This document shows positions 54,885-64,000 of a DNA stretch of 64,000 bases, one piece after another (within the stretch, counting starts at the first letter, position 1; the number at the start of each line of letters is the position of its first letter). The notes under the pieces are model-generated. The model was not told the origin of the DNA, did not search any database, and saw only the letters and a program-made list of their open reading frames with translations. Source of the stretch: Deltaproteobacteria bacterium (GTDB taxonomy: Bacteria; Desulfobacterota; DSM-4660; Desulfatiglandales; Desulfatiglandaceae); assembly GCA_021737785.1 (NCBI GenBank), contig JAIPDI010000012.1:39477-103476 (forward strand). Reading direction: 5' to 3'. A program made the position numbers and the translations under genes.

Positions 54885-54971
54885 CTCTTCAGCCCGGGGT
54901 TGACGCCCTCCCCCGGATGGAGAGGAGCGAGATCCGGTGCGCCATCGGATCAAATGCCGGGCATGTTCATC

Positions 54972-56018
54972 TTATTCCAGAAGCGATTGCCTGAGCAGGT
55001 TCAGGCTATGGCCGGTCAATCCCGCCGCTTTCTTCAGATAATCCTCAGGAGAGCCGTAGGTCTCGCGGAGATGCCCAAGGAGAGAGACGATGCATTCCCG
55101 GGGGGCCGTGAAATAGGGGGAGAGTTTTTGAGGGTCCACACCATAGGCCGCGATCCGCGCATAAACTTTTTTGATCAGATTCGCGATAAAGATGTTTGAG
55201 AGCTGGTGATCCTCTATCACCGTCTCCTCAGGAACCCCGAGGGCGAGGAGGATGAGCGCGGCGCAGGTCCCGGCCCGGTCCTTTCCCCCGGTGCAGTGAA
55301 AGAGGAGAGGGCGGTTTTCAGGCCGTGTCAGGCGCTGGATGACCTCTCCCCATATATGAGGGAATTCATCCAGGTTCTGGAGATACCCCCTCTTCATAAA
55401 GCCCGGTGTGAGCCAGGTATCGTCCCCTTTCTTGATCCGCTCCACAGCACCCACAAAATCAAACTCCCCATGGGTAATGGGTAGATTCAGGTAGGAGAGG
55501 GACCTGCTTTGCGGCAGAAGGTCCGGAGATTTTTCTACTTCGTTGAGGGTGCGGAAATCGACTACGAGCCGCAGTCCCAGGCGCTCCACCTTCGCTTGAT
55601 CCCTCTGGGTGAGCCTTGCCAGACTGTCCGAACGGAAGACCTTCCCCCATCGGATGCGCCGGCCGTCCGTGGTCTCATAGCCTCCCAGATCACGGAAATT
55701 GAAAGCCCCTTCCAGGTCCACCTTCCGCTCGGCAATCACGCGTCCCTTTTCGCCGTCGGGCACCACCCGGAAGTAATAGCGGAGATCCGGATTCAATCCG
55801 CGGATCTCGGCCCGGGTCGTCCCGGCAACCCTGATGACAGGGTTGAAACCGGAAACGGGTACAGAAGGCGTACTTGCCGAATAAACGGCAACGCCGTGTT
55901 CCGGGCGCTCTGTGTCCCAGCATATTCGAACCGAATCCTGCCCCAGCCTTTGGAGGGTGATTCCGGATATGACGGATAATTGTTTTTTCAATACCGCTGA
56001 ACAGGTGTGTTTCCGCAC
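54972..56018 (-). CDS. Tyrosine/dual-specificity protein phosphatase with N-terminal FN3-like region
   Basis: The C-terminal domain has the P-loop HCTGGKDRAGT (C-x5-R) and the NFRDLGGYETTDGR block of the Y_phosphatase3 family, which acts on phospho-Tyr or phosphoinositides. The first ~95 residues resemble a fibronectin type III domain (IRGLNPDLRYYFRVVPDG). The start is GTG with AAGGAAGG immediately before. No clear signal peptide was seen. It is convergent with the small helical gene. Confidence 0.85.
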   Translation of the reverse strand: MRKHTCSAVLKKQLSVISGITLQRLGQDSVRICWDTERPEHGVAVYSASTPSVPVSGFNPVIRVAGTTRAEIRGLNPDLRYYFRVVPDGEKGRVIAERKVDLEGAFNFRDLGGYETTDGRRIRWGKVFRSDSLARLTQRDQAKVERLGLRLVVDFRTLNEVEKSPDLLPQSRSLSYLNLPITHGEFDFVGAVERIKKGDDTWLTPGFMKRGYLQNLDEFPHIWGEVIQRLTRPENRPLLFHCTGGKDRAGTCAALILLALGVPEETVIEDHQLSNIFIANLIKKVYARIAAYGVDPQKLSPYFTAPRECIVSLLGHLRETYGSPEDYLKKAAGLTGHSLNLLRQSLLE

Positions 56019-56089
56019 CCTTCCTTCCCGTAAGTTGACACAGGCTTTAAGGCAAAGAAGGCGCTAAGTCAAGACCAATTGTCTGCATG

Positions 56090-56200
56090 AGCGTATTTGG
56101 GCGCCGAGCAATGTGTTTCCATTTTAATGTCTCGCCCCGGAGCGGGAGAAAGCGACCCTTACGCACTTATGGATAAGGCACCAACTTCCCCCATGGCGCA
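56090..56200. repeat. Dispersed repeat copy C
   Basis: Matches the right half of the MITE-like element at 52746-52812 (CCATTTTAATGTC, GCGGGAGAAAG) and continues into an inverted form of its left flank (GGCACCAACTTC). It shows the family can be rearranged. Confidence 0.6.
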
Positions 56201-56290
56201 GATAAGTTTCAGACTTAGACCCTTATTCCCTGGTCTTCTGTCATGAAAAACAAGAAAAAATGGCCATCCTTCCACTGCATGCTCAGCCTT

Positions 56291-56370
56291 CCGTCATTCC
56301 GGCACGATTCCAGCCGGAATCCAGAAATACGGGGGACTGGATTCCGGCCAAGGGCATGCCGGAATGACGG
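56291..56370. repeat. Interspersed CGTCATTCCGGC hairpin
   Basis: An outer perfect 14-bp stem (CCGTCATTCCGGCA and its complement) and an inner 12-bp stem (GCCGGAATCCAG and its complement) around a short loop. This CGTCATTCCGGC motif is a familiar dispersed repeat in many proteobacteria. It lies in the 566-bp spacer 56019-56584, which otherwise holds repeat C and no gene. Confidence 0.7.
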
Positions 56371-56584
56371 GACAGTACAGAGCCGTTTTGGTTGCTGGTA
56401 TCCGCTTTAGATTCTCATATCCCGTTTATCTCATCCAGGAAGTGGATATCCGGATTTATGCAGTTTGACACGCGGTCACAATTTCCCTATAGTTCTTTTT
56501 AAAAAAACAACGGCTTATGCCAGAGACCGGAGCATGGAGAGGTTTATGGATGAGTTGTGAGCCGGCGGGCGGAGAAAGATTCGG

Positions 56585-58195
56585 ATGCGAAAACCAACAT
56601 GGTTGATGAAGGACCTCATCGATCTGGAATATTTCCTTCAGCGCGATGCGCGTGAACAAGAGGAATCTGCCCAGGCCGCTCTCGCCGAACGGGATCGGGA
56701 GATCTATCTGCAGACGATCAGACCGGTGTACGGGGAAAAGGGGAAGGCGCCTCCGAAACAAATTATTCGATCGTGGCTGCAAGCGCGAAGGGACATGGAA
56801 ACGGCTGCCCGCGAGCAGAAAGGGCCTTTGCCCGGGGAGGTGTTCGCCGATATCTACCGCCTCATGGGGTATGGATTCCTGATCCTAGGGATTTTTTCAG
56901 GGGGGGGACTGGCCTTTTCGCTGCTGAACTATCAAGGAACCGAACCCCTGAACGTCTCGCTGTATCTTGCAGGGCTGGTTCTCTCCCAGTGCCTGGCGCT
57001 CCTGTTTCTCATCGGCATCCATATCTTTCGAAGGATGCGCCGATCTCCCTTTCGCGGCTCGGTCATCTTCACCCTGGTCAGCGGCCTCATGACCAGACTG
57101 ATCGTCAGGATAAAACAGGATGCGCTCAAAGGCCTTCAAGGCTCAAAACGGGGCAGCCTCGAAGCGGTCACCGGCCTCATCAGGGGGAAGAGACAGGTTT
57201 ATGGCGCACTCTTTTACTGGCCTGTGTTTATCCTGTCCCAGATATTCGGCGTGGGGTTTAATGTCGGCGCTTTGGCGGCCACCCTCTTGAAGGTAGTGGG
57301 ATCGGATATCGCCTTTGGATGGCAATCGACCATTCAGTTCAGCGCACAGGCCGTGTTCAGGCTGGTGAAGATTATCGCCCTTCCCTGGTCCTGGATTGTG
57401 CCGGCGGATGTGGCCCACCCGTCCCTCTCACAGATAGAGGGAAGTCACATGGTATTGAAAGAGGGGATCTACCATCTGACGACCCTCGATCTGGTCTCCT
57501 GGTGGCCCTTTCTGGCCCTGGCTGTTTTTACCTATGGTCTGGCGCCGAGATTGATACTGCTGGGGATGGGCCTTATCTTTCAAAGAAGGGCGCTTTCCCG
57601 GATCGATCTGGGTCATGCAGACTGTACCAGGCTGTTGCATCGGCTGACCACGCCTCGGGTCTCCACAGAGGGGCGTTTTCCGGCCCCTGCGGGATCCGGG
57701 CCCGGCGTGACGGATGCTGCCCTGCCGGCCGGGGTTCCGTCCCCGGATCCTGCAGAAGCCATGGTCCGGAAGTCTATTGTCGCGCTCATTCCCGACGATA
57801 TTTTTGAGTCCTTACGGGACGGCGATCTAGAGAGCATCGTTTCCAAACGCCTGGGAGGTTCCATTGAGGAGACATTCAGGTTCGGTGAAGACGTCAATGG
57901 AGATGAGAAGATCTTCCGGGAGATCTCTCTCATGCGGCAAAAGGGAGTGCTGCACCACCTCTTGATCGTACAGGAGGCCTGGCAACCGCCCATCAGGGAG
58001 ACCCTCCGCTTTATCCAGGACCTGCGGAAAGCATCGGGAGACACGACCATGATATGGGTAGGCCTCATCGGGAGGCCCAGAGGGGGGTCTGTTTTCACTG
58101 CGGTGAAAGCGGAGGAATGGAAGATATGGCATGGAAAGCTGACGGCACTGGGAGATCCCTATCTCGGGGTGGAGAGACTGGCGGCCGATGAGTGA
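56585..58195 (+). CDS. DUF2868-family membrane protein
   Basis: A 536-residue protein with about five hydrophobic segments (near 97-118, 127-150, 207-235, 262-285 and 300-330) between a charged N-terminal region and a ~170-residue soluble C-terminal domain. The pattern matches DUF2868, a family of unknown function usually found next to a DUF3482 GTPase, as here. The downstream GTPase gene overlaps it by 8 bp, so the two are coupled and probably form a complex. Confidence 0.8.
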   Translation: MRKPTWLMKDLIDLEYFLQRDAREQEESAQAALAERDREIYLQTIRPVYGEKGKAPPKQIIRSWLQARRDMETAAREQKGPLPGEVFADIYRLMGYGFLILGIFSGGGLAFSLLNYQGTEPLNVSLYLAGLVLSQCLALLFLIGIHIFRRMRRSPFRGSVIFTLVSGLMTRLIVRIKQDALKGLQGSKRGSLEAVTGLIRGKRQVYGALFYWPVFILSQIFGVGFNVGALAATLLKVVGSDIAFGWQSTIQFSAQAVFRLVKIIALPWSWIVPADVAHPSLSQIEGSHMVLKEGIYHLTTLDLVSWWPFLALAVFTYGLAPRLILLGMGLIFQRRALSRIDLGHADCTRLLHRLTTPRVSTEGRFPAPAGSGPGVTDAALPAGVPSPDPAEAMVRKSIVALIPDDIFESLRDGDLESIVSKRLGGSIEETFRFGEDVNGDEKIFREISLMRQKGVLHHLLIVQEAWQPPIRETLRFIQDLRKASGDTTMIWVGLIGRPRGGSVFTAVKAEEWKIWHGKLTALGDPYLGVERLAADE

Positions 58196-59633
58196 TGATC
58201 GTATTCCTGAATTTGCCATTGTGGGACATCCCAATGAAGGGAAGTCTGCGGTGGTATCCACGCTGGCCGAAGACGACACGGTTCGGGTCACCCCCTATCC
58301 CGGAGAGACCGTTGCGTGTCAGGCCTTCCCGGTTATCATCGATGGAAAGGAGATCATCCGCTTTATCGATACCCCGGGTTTCCAGAATCCGACAAAGACA
58401 TTGACCTGGATGAAAGATTACCGGGGCGAGCCCGGAAATATCCTTCCCGCCTATCTCGAAACCCATGCCGGAGATCCGGACTTCAGAGATGATTTCAAAC
58501 TGCTGGAACCGATCGCCGGGGGCGCCGGGGTGATCTATGTGGTGGATGGGTCCAGGCCGGTCCGGAACGTGGACCTGGCCGAGATGGAAGTCCTTCGCCT
58601 GACCGGACGCCCCCGCATGGCGGTCATCAACTGCAAGGAGGATGAAACCGCCTACCTGGAGACGTGGAAGGGCGAGTTTCGGAAAAATTTTAATGCGGTT
58701 CGGGTATTCAATGCCAATAAGGCGACCTATGCGGAACGGATCGAACTCCTTGAAAGCCTGAAGGGAATTGATCAGGATTGGGGACCGGCGCTGGAGAGGG
58801 TCATCTCCGCATTCAAGGAGGACTGGCAACAGCGCAATGCCCTGGCCGCTCAAATCATCTGCGATTTGCTGGAAAAGGCCCTGACCTATTCTGTTACCCG
58901 CTCTTTCACGGAAACCACCAGCGAAAAATCTCTCAGGGAGAGGCTCCAGAAGGAATATGCAGCCGCCATTGAAAAAATTGAAGAAAAGGCGCATCAAAAG
59001 ATCCGGAAGCTCTTCAAGCACAACATCTTCAATTATTCCCTCCCGGCCCATTCCATTCTGAACGAAAACCTTTTCAGCAAAAAAACCTGGCAATTCTTAG
59101 GCCTTGCCCCGAGACAGCTGATTGCGGCGGCCGGAATGGCAGGAGGCGCCGCGGGCGCGGTTCTGGACATTGCGGCGGCCGGCCTGACCTTTGGCATCTT
59201 TACCGCAATAGGGGGTCTCTTAGGGGCCGGGTGGATGGGTCTGGGAGGGGGGAAACGCCTGGCGAGGATCAAAGTCAAGGGCCTGAGCCTGGGTGGTGAG
59301 CAGATCCAGATCGGGCCGATAGAAAACATCCAGTTTGTTTATGTCCTTTTGGACCGCGCCCTGATCTATTATTCGCACATCATCAACTGGGCCCATGGAC
59401 GCCGGGATTTGCCCGTTGAGGAACATGGGCCCAAAGGGACGGACAAGGCCGGATTTACGGTGGAATGGAGTGACACAAATCGCAAGATCTGCCAGGCATT
59501 TTATGCTGCCATCCGCGGCAGTGACGATCAGCAGAAGACATCGTCACGGAAGGCCCTCTATGAGATGCTGGAACAGGTGTTGCTCGACATCTCCCGCAGT
59601 GAACAGCGGTACGGGGTGATCAGAAAGAGGTGA
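58188..59633 (+). CDS. DUF3482-family GTPase
   Basis: An N-terminal Ras-like GTPase: P-loop GHPNEGKSA (residues 12-20), G3 DTPGF and a degenerate G4 (VINCKED in place of NKxD). A long helical middle (240-290) precedes a hydrophobic Gly/Ala-rich hairpin (LIAAAGMAGGAAGAVLDIAA, then GIFTAIGGLLGAGW), suggesting membrane insertion as in dynamin-like or YfjP-type GTPases. It overlaps the DUF2868 gene by 8 bp. A membrane remodelling or stress role is speculation. Confidence 0.82.
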   Translation: MSDDRIPEFAIVGHPNEGKSAVVSTLAEDDTVRVTPYPGETVACQAFPVIIDGKEIIRFIDTPGFQNPTKTLTWMKDYRGEPGNILPAYLETHAGDPDFRDDFKLLEPIAGGAGVIYVVDGSRPVRNVDLAEMEVLRLTGRPRMAVINCKEDETAYLETWKGEFRKNFNAVRVFNANKATYAERIELLESLKGIDQDWGPALERVISAFKEDWQQRNALAAQIICDLLEKALTYSVTRSFTETTSEKSLRERLQKEYAAAIEKIEEKAHQKIRKLFKHNIFNYSLPAHSILNENLFSKKTWQFLGLAPRQLIAAAGMAGGAAGAVLDIAAAGLTFGIFTAIGGLLGAGWMGLGGGKRLARIKVKGLSLGGEQIQIGPIENIQFVYVLLDRALIYYSHIINWAHGRRDLPVEEHGPKGTDKAGFTVEWSDTNRKICQAFYAAIRGSDDQQKTSSRKALYEMLEQVLLDISRSEQRYGVIRKR

Positions 59634-59764
59634 TATGAGGCCCGATGTCAGGCTCAGGGCATGAATGAACCCTGCGGTCGGGCTGGAAGGACGTGGAACG
59701 CGGAATGCGGAAGGCGAGGGTCTCTCCCGTGATCCGGCACAATTGAAGAGCTGTGGGTGCAGGG

Positions 59765-60703
59765 ATGGTAGAGAGAAGATCGGAACGGATTCAGGTGGTC
59801 GGGCTGGGGCAGGCATGCGTGGATTATGTGGGCCATGTCTCAGGGTATCCGGCCGAGGACAGCAAGACAGAGCTGGAAGGGTTGTTTACCAGTTGCGGCG
59901 GGCCCGCGGCCACGGCCCTGGTCACCCTGGCGCGATCCGGGATCCCCACCTCCTTTCTGGGAAGCATCTCAGATGATCCATTCGGCGTTCAGATCGTCGA
60001 TACCCTGAAAAAGGAGGCGGTGGACACATCCTGTTTGAAGATAACCCCCGGCCTCGCCTCCCAGTTTGCGTTTATCGCCGTCACCAGGGGAGAAGGTCGG
60101 CGGACCATCTTCTGGCACCGCAGCAGCGCGCCCGAGCTCACCCCGGAAGAGGTGTCTCTGGATCCATTTTCCGATGCCCGGATCCTGCACCTGGACGGGT
60201 TGATGAAGGATGCCGGGAAGGCGGCGGCGCTACTCGCCAGGCAGCGGAACATGACCGTGGTAATGGATGCCGGGACCCTCAGGGAGGGAAGTCTGGATCT
60301 GGTGAAGCAGGTTGATGTGCTGATTGCATCGGAGGCATTTGGAGATTCCCTGGTCAACGGCCGCTCCTATGAAACGGCCCTGATGGAACTGAGGGCCATG
60401 GGACCGAGGGAGGCGGTGATCACCCTGGGGGTCAACGGTTCCATCGGGCTGGGCCGGGAAGGGTTTATCCGGCAGCCCGCATTTCCGGTGGCCGCAAAGG
60501 ACACCACGGGCGCGGGCGATGTTTATCACGGGGCATATATCTACGGGTTGCTTCAGGCCTGGGACATGGCGCGCTGTATGTCATTTGCTGCTGCGGCTGC
60601 CGCACTGAAATGTCGACACGGCGGCGGATGGCGTGGGATTCCAACCGACCGGGAGATCGAAGGTTTCTTGGAGTCCGGTGAAGTTGAGGGCCGTTTCTGT
60701 TGA
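59765..60703 (+). CDS. PfkB-family carbohydrate kinase
   Basis: A ribokinase-fold kinase: N-terminal VGLGQACVDYVG, GGPAATALVTLARSG sugar-binding loop, and C-terminal DTTGAGDVYHGAYIYG with the catalytic Asp. Its ~312 residues are typical. ATG 59765 is chosen; GTG 59753 (with GAAGAG upstream) is an alternative. The sugar is not predictable from sequence. It stands between the GTPase and htpX genes. Confidence 0.88.
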   Translation: MVERRSERIQVVGLGQACVDYVGHVSGYPAEDSKTELEGLFTSCGGPAATALVTLARSGIPTSFLGSISDDPFGVQIVDTLKKEAVDTSCLKITPGLASQFAFIAVTRGEGRRTIFWHRSSAPELTPEEVSLDPFSDARILHLDGLMKDAGKAAALLARQRNMTVVMDAGTLREGSLDLVKQVDVLIASEAFGDSLVNGRSYETALMELRAMGPREAVITLGVNGSIGLGREGFIRQPAFPVAAKDTTGAGDVYHGAYIYGLLQAWDMARCMSFAAAAAALKCRHGGGWRGIPTDREIEGFLESGEVEGRFC

Positions 60704-60760
60704 CGAACCCCATTGGACAGCTTATTTTTTAGTCAATATCAATAAGGAGGTAGAAAATAT

Positions 60761-61693
60761 ATGGGTAACTGGTTCAAGACGACCCTTTTGCTGGGTGTCA
60801 TGACGGCCCTTATTGTTTTTATCGGAGGTCTCTTCGGGGGTAAACAGGGGATGATCCTGGCCTTTGTTCTGGCCATGGGGATGAATTTCTTCAGTTACTG
60901 GTATTCAGACAAGATCGTTCTCAAAATGTACCGGGCACAGGAGGTGGGTCCCAACGATTTCCCCGGCCTCTACAATGCGGTGAGCCGACTGGCGCACACT
61001 GCGGGCCTCCCCATGCCCCGGGTCTATATCATCCCCGAGCAATCCCCCAACGCCTTTGCCACGGGGAGGGATCCTGAGCACGCGGTCATCGCCGTTACCG
61101 AAGGTCTGCTCAAGACCATGAATGACGAGGAGGCCACCGGCGTGCTTGCCCATGAAATGTCTCATATCAAGAACCGGGACATCCTGATCGGTTCCATTGC
61201 GGCCACCATGGCGGGCGCCATTATGATCCTGGCCTCCATGGCCCGCTGGTCGGCCTTCCTGGGAGGAGGATCCAGCGATGAGGAGGGGGGCGGCGGGCTG
61301 GGTACGGTCGGCCTGATCATCATGTCCATTCTGGCGCCCATCGCGGCCATGGTCGTTCAGATGGCCATCTCCCGGTCTCGGGAATATCTGGCCGACGACA
61401 CCGGGGCGCAGCTTGCGGGGAATCCCGAAGGTCTGGCCAACGCCCTTGAAAAACTGGGGGCCGCATCCCGAAGGCTTCCCATGAGAGAGGCCAAACCGGC
61501 CACGGCCCACATGTTCATTGTGAACCCCCTGTCCGGGGGGAGCCTCATGCACCTCTTTTCCACCCATCCGCCCCTTGAGGAACGGATCGCCCGTCTCAGG
61601 GGGGGCAGTCCGGATCTGCCTGTTGAAACGGGGGAGGAGAACAGGGGTAAAAGACAGGCAGAGGCCATGTGGCGGCATCTGTCGGGAAAATAG
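60761..61693 (+). CDS. htpX: Membrane zinc metalloprotease HtpX
   Basis: Degrades damaged membrane proteins under heat or envelope stress. Two N-terminal membrane helices (7-25 and 31-48) precede the zinc site H131-EMS-H135, with the third ligand Glu in SREYLADD. A second hydrophobic pair follows (near 147-163 and 183-202). Its 310 residues are normal. A consensus AAGGAGG lies 8 bp before the ATG. It ends 33 bp before a convergent gene. Confidence 0.95.
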   Translation: MGNWFKTTLLLGVMTALIVFIGGLFGGKQGMILAFVLAMGMNFFSYWYSDKIVLKMYRAQEVGPNDFPGLYNAVSRLAHTAGLPMPRVYIIPEQSPNAFATGRDPEHAVIAVTEGLLKTMNDEEATGVLAHEMSHIKNRDILIGSIAATMAGAIMILASMARWSAFLGGGSSDEEGGGGLGTVGLIIMSILAPIAAMVVQMAISRSREYLADDTGAQLAGNPEGLANALEKLGAASRRLPMREAKPATAHMFIVNPLSGGSLMHLFSTHPPLEERIARLRGGSPDLPVETGEENRGKRQAEAMWRHLSGK

Positions 61694-61726
61694 TTTAGCA
61701 GCCGGTGAAGGGTCTCAGGAGGTTAC

Positions 61727-62437
61727 CTATACGTTTTCATCAGCAGTCGAATAATTCTCAAGCAACTGGTGTATGCTCATCGCCCTTTCCATGAAGTTTT
61801 TCTCACCGATAAGGCGGATGGTCTTACCCGCATCCTCGCCGTCCTGAACCCGCAGGAGATTCAGATTTTCCATCATGGTGATGACGCTGGTGATTTGCGC
61901 CTTCCCTTTTGACAGGGCCTTCCATAGCGCCATAATGGTCTTTTCATAGGAAAGCTCTCGTTGGCCATGCTCCCAGAAAAGGTTCAGGATCTGGGCTACG
62001 CCCATGAAGATGTCCGGGTTTGTCGATGCCTTGTCCGTGGTGTCCTGCAGGCGGCGGGCAATGGCAATGAGACATGTGGAAATAAATTTGGGGGAATCTT
62101 TCATGCAGTTGTCGAAAACAGACTTGGGGATCTTGGCGATTTCCGAATCTTCAAGCGCCGTTGCCGTTGCCGTCCGCTTATGCGCTTCAAGAATGAGGGC
62201 CATCTCTCCAAATACGGACTGCTCCCGCAATACCGTCAGGACCACCTTTCTCCCCCTGGCCTTGACCGATATTTCAACCCGCCCGGCTTTGAGTACATAG
62301 GCAGCAGTCCCCTTGGACCCCTCGGAGAAGATAACGTCATTCTTTCTGTAGCGCTGCATTTGAAAGGCGGGATCTTTCAGGTCAACATCGGCACTGCAAT
62401 TTTGCTTGATATAGTCTTCCAGCGGGGTAAAATTCAT
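61727..62437 (-). CDS. Cyclic nucleotide-binding domain protein, possible Crp-like regulator
   Basis: Residues about 20-140 form the cNMP-binding beta-roll (FSEGSKGTAAYVLKAGRVEI, REQSVFGEMALI). The C-terminal ~90 residues are helical with a segment (KAQITSVITMMENLNLLRV) that could be a degenerate helix-turn-helix, but no clear Crp recognition helix is seen. It may be a sensor rather than a DNA-binding regulator. An AGAGGAG lies just before the ATG. It is convergent with htpX. Confidence 0.8.
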   Translation of the reverse strand: MNFTPLEDYIKQNCSADVDLKDPAFQMQRYRKNDVIFSEGSKGTAAYVLKAGRVEISVKARGRKVVLTVLREQSVFGEMALILEAHKRTATATALEDSEIAKIPKSVFDNCMKDSPKFISTCLIAIARRLQDTTDKASTNPDIFMGVAQILNLFWEHGQRELSYEKTIMALWKALSKGKAQITSVITMMENLNLLRVQDGEDAGKTIRLIGEKNFMERAMSIHQLLENYSTADENV

Positions 62438-62626
62438 GTGTCTCCTCTGAGAATAGCGGCAGGCCTTTCAGAACAAACGGGAACCGGCTCCCTGGACTTC
62501 CGGGAGTGAATATAAGGGAATCAAGCTGTTGTGTCAATGCGGCGTCGCCGATCCCCCGGCCATTCTCCTTATGTTTGAAAAATGAATCAACCTGACATAT
62601 CATTCAACGCTCACTGAAGAACGGGG

Positions 62627-63661
62627 ATGCGGTCTTTCCTGAGGCTGACCGGGATAGGAGGCGACCGAAATCCGAGGTCAACTCAAGACAGCGAATTCAA
62701 AAGATATCTCATGGACAAGAGGAAAAAAACTTTGGCACGGACAATCGCTTTTATTTTGGAGGCGGTGGTGGTTATGGCCCTGGGAACCATTTTTTCCCAA
62801 CTGCCAAAAACCATTGTCAGTCGCTTGAGCGCTGTTTCAGGAACGGTCTTGTTTAGACTCGACAGGAAGGACAGGAAACGGGCCTATCACAATCTGGATA
62901 TTATGTTCAGTGAAGCGCCCCTGTCGCCCTTTGAAAAGGCCCGCATTGTAAAAGGGCTTTTTAAAAACATCGCCGCCCTCGCCTTTGAATATCTGCAATT
63001 GGATCGATTATATGCAGAAAACCTGGCGGTCTTTGTCAAGTCAGAAAACCCCAGGGCGGTGGTCGAGGCCCTGGGTGAAAAAAGGGGCGTACTGATCATA
63101 ACCGCCCATCTGGGAAACTGGGAATATTTGGGCGTTCTGGGTTCGCGACTGGGCTATAATGTGGCCACTGTTTTAAAGCGCCAGCACAACCCTTATACGG
63201 ATCGATGGTTGGCCGGGATACGTGAAAAAAAGGGGGGGTTCAAATGCTTTTATCCCGGCAGGGGACTGAGCTATCGGATCGGTGCTCACCTGAAACAGAA
63301 TGGAATCCTGGCCCTGGTGGCGGATCAAAGAGATATTTCCAGCCCTCTCATCGTGCCGTTTTTTGGGAAGCCCGGCCAAACGGCCGACGGACCCGCCAGG
63401 CTCCACTTGTGGTATGAATCACCCATTGTGTTTGCCTTTTCCATCAGGCAGCCCGATGGGACCTATTTGATGGCATTTGACGGGCCCTATCATTTTTCCG
63501 GAAGTGGTGACCGTAAGGGAGACTGTGTCAGGATAATGACTTTGATCAATCAAAAGTACGAGGCGATTGTCGGAAAATATCCGGAGCAGTGGCTTTCCCT
63601 CTTGACCCCGCGATGGGAAATCGACAAAGGCGTTGCTCAACAAGATGTCGGAGATCGCTGA
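62627..63661 (+). CDS. Lipid A acyltransferase (LpxL/HtrB family)
   Basis: Adds a secondary acyl chain to Kdo2-lipid IV-A. The catalytic H-x4-E motif is in AHLGNWEYLG, followed by the family blocks YPGRGLSYRIG, ILALVADQRD and PEQWLSLLTPRW. A hydrophobic N-terminal segment anchors it in the inner membrane. ATG 62627 gives 344 residues; ATG at residue 29 (MDKRKKTL) may be closer to the true start. It supports a Gram-negative host. The following 339 bp to the window end hold repeat B and no gene. Confidence 0.88.
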   Translation: MRSFLRLTGIGGDRNPRSTQDSEFKRYLMDKRKKTLARTIAFILEAVVVMALGTIFSQLPKTIVSRLSAVSGTVLFRLDRKDRKRAYHNLDIMFSEAPLSPFEKARIVKGLFKNIAALAFEYLQLDRLYAENLAVFVKSENPRAVVEALGEKRGVLIITAHLGNWEYLGVLGSRLGYNVATVLKRQHNPYTDRWLAGIREKKGGFKCFYPGRGLSYRIGAHLKQNGILALVADQRDISSPLIVPFFGKPGQTADGPARLHLWYESPIVFAFSIRQPDGTYLMAFDGPYHFSGSGDRKGDCVRIMTLINQKYEAIVGKYPEQWLSLLTPRWEIDKGVAQQDVGDR

Positions 63662-63861
63662 AATGGCATTCCAAATGGCCTCTTATTCTCCCTTCTTGAC
63701 AAAAAGGCCCCTTGTATCCATAATCCCCGTCAGATTCGGCGGGTGCCCTCTCTTGTATCCTTTCAAGACCTGAACAATACCGCCGCCAATAATGCGCTAC
63801 GCCGCGCTGCTTCAACTGCCGGACATAGGGCTATGAGCGCCATTAGACTCTTTGTCTGTAC

Positions 63862-64000
63862 CTTCTCTGCAACGTGCGAAGAAGTTTTCCCGTGGGGGTC
63901 TCTGCCTCCCGCCCAGGAGGCGGGACAAAAACCGAATACAGCTCCTGGGGACGGCAGCAGGGCTTTACAATACAGTCTGTTCCAGCCCCAAGAACAGTCT
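63862..64000. repeat. Dispersed repeat copy B (cut by window end)
   Basis: Matches the left part of the MITE-like element at 52578-52690: GTGGGGGTCTCT, a GCGGGA palindrome, GGGACAAAAAC, then AGCCCCAAGA-CAG. The flank differs from copy A (GCGAAGAAGTTTTCCC). The copy runs past the window end. Confidence 0.6.

Noticed and set aside
63546..63815. Minus-strand 89-codon ORF at the window end
   Set aside because: It largely overlaps the LpxL-type gene on the other strand and has no motif.

Overview
The window looks like a chromosome segment of a Gram-negative anaerobe, most likely a member of the Desulfobacterota (former Deltaproteobacteria). This is inferred from gene content: an LpxL-type lipid A acyltransferase, TRAP carboxylate transporters paired with acyl-CoA ligases, SelB with accessory genes for selenium-dependent molybdenum hydroxylases, iron-sulfur and radical SAM enzymes, large exopolysaccharide (EPS) glycosyltransferases, and intergenic spacers full of short palindromic repeats. 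No rRNA, phage, CRISPR array or classical insertion sequence was seen.

Layout. 0-7.1 kb: two radical SAM proteins converge on a class-III aminotransferase and an Fe-S aldo/keto reductase-like protein. The last two each carry an apparent Ig-like beta-sandwich, which suggests a dedicated tailoring pathway, perhaps for a glycan sugar. 7.1-9.5 kb: a small Cys-rich ORF, an exported S74-type tail-fibre/chaperone protein and an exported papain-like protease. 9.6-27.5 kb: an EPS cluster with GDP-fucose synthase, many GT2/GT4 glycosyltransferases (two are large fusions), an epimerase, methyltransferases, a MurJ-like flippase and an AsnB amidotransferase. 27.5-30.4 kb: FabD and a PccB-like carboxyltransferase.

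30.5-46.1 kb: two similar modules, each with a DctPQM TRAP transporter, an AMP-forming acyl-CoA ligase and a GntR/FCD regulator. They are separated by c-di-GMP genes (HD-GYP, PilZ), phosphoglycerate mutase and a small membrane protein. The first module has a perfect operator-like palindrome over its promoter and a ligase resembling malonyl-CoA synthetase. Its DctM gene is frameshifted at a six-base G/C run.

46.1-49.8 kb: a sulfotransferase, methyltransferase and acetyltransferase, then an unusual tRNA-Asn locus. An intact tRNA-Asn(GUU) is followed downstream by a GIY-YIG nuclease gene that runs into a broken tRNA-Asn copy. It is preceded by three tandem 76-77 bp tRNA-derived units in which short GCGGGA palindromes replace tRNA segments. 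This is the most novel structure in the window.

49.8-54.9 kb: selB, yqeC-like, xdhC-like, a LUD-domain gene and a small ORF. 54.9-63.7 kb: a tyrosine phosphatase, a DUF2868/DUF3482 pair, a PfkB kinase, HtpX, a cyclic-nucleotide-binding protein and an LpxL-type acyltransferase. Several spacers (46.1, 52.5, 56.1, 63.9 kb) hold copies of one dispersed repeat family, including a 235-bp MITE-like element with 25-bp terminal inverted repeats. Family assignments rest on motifs read by eye; no database search was run.
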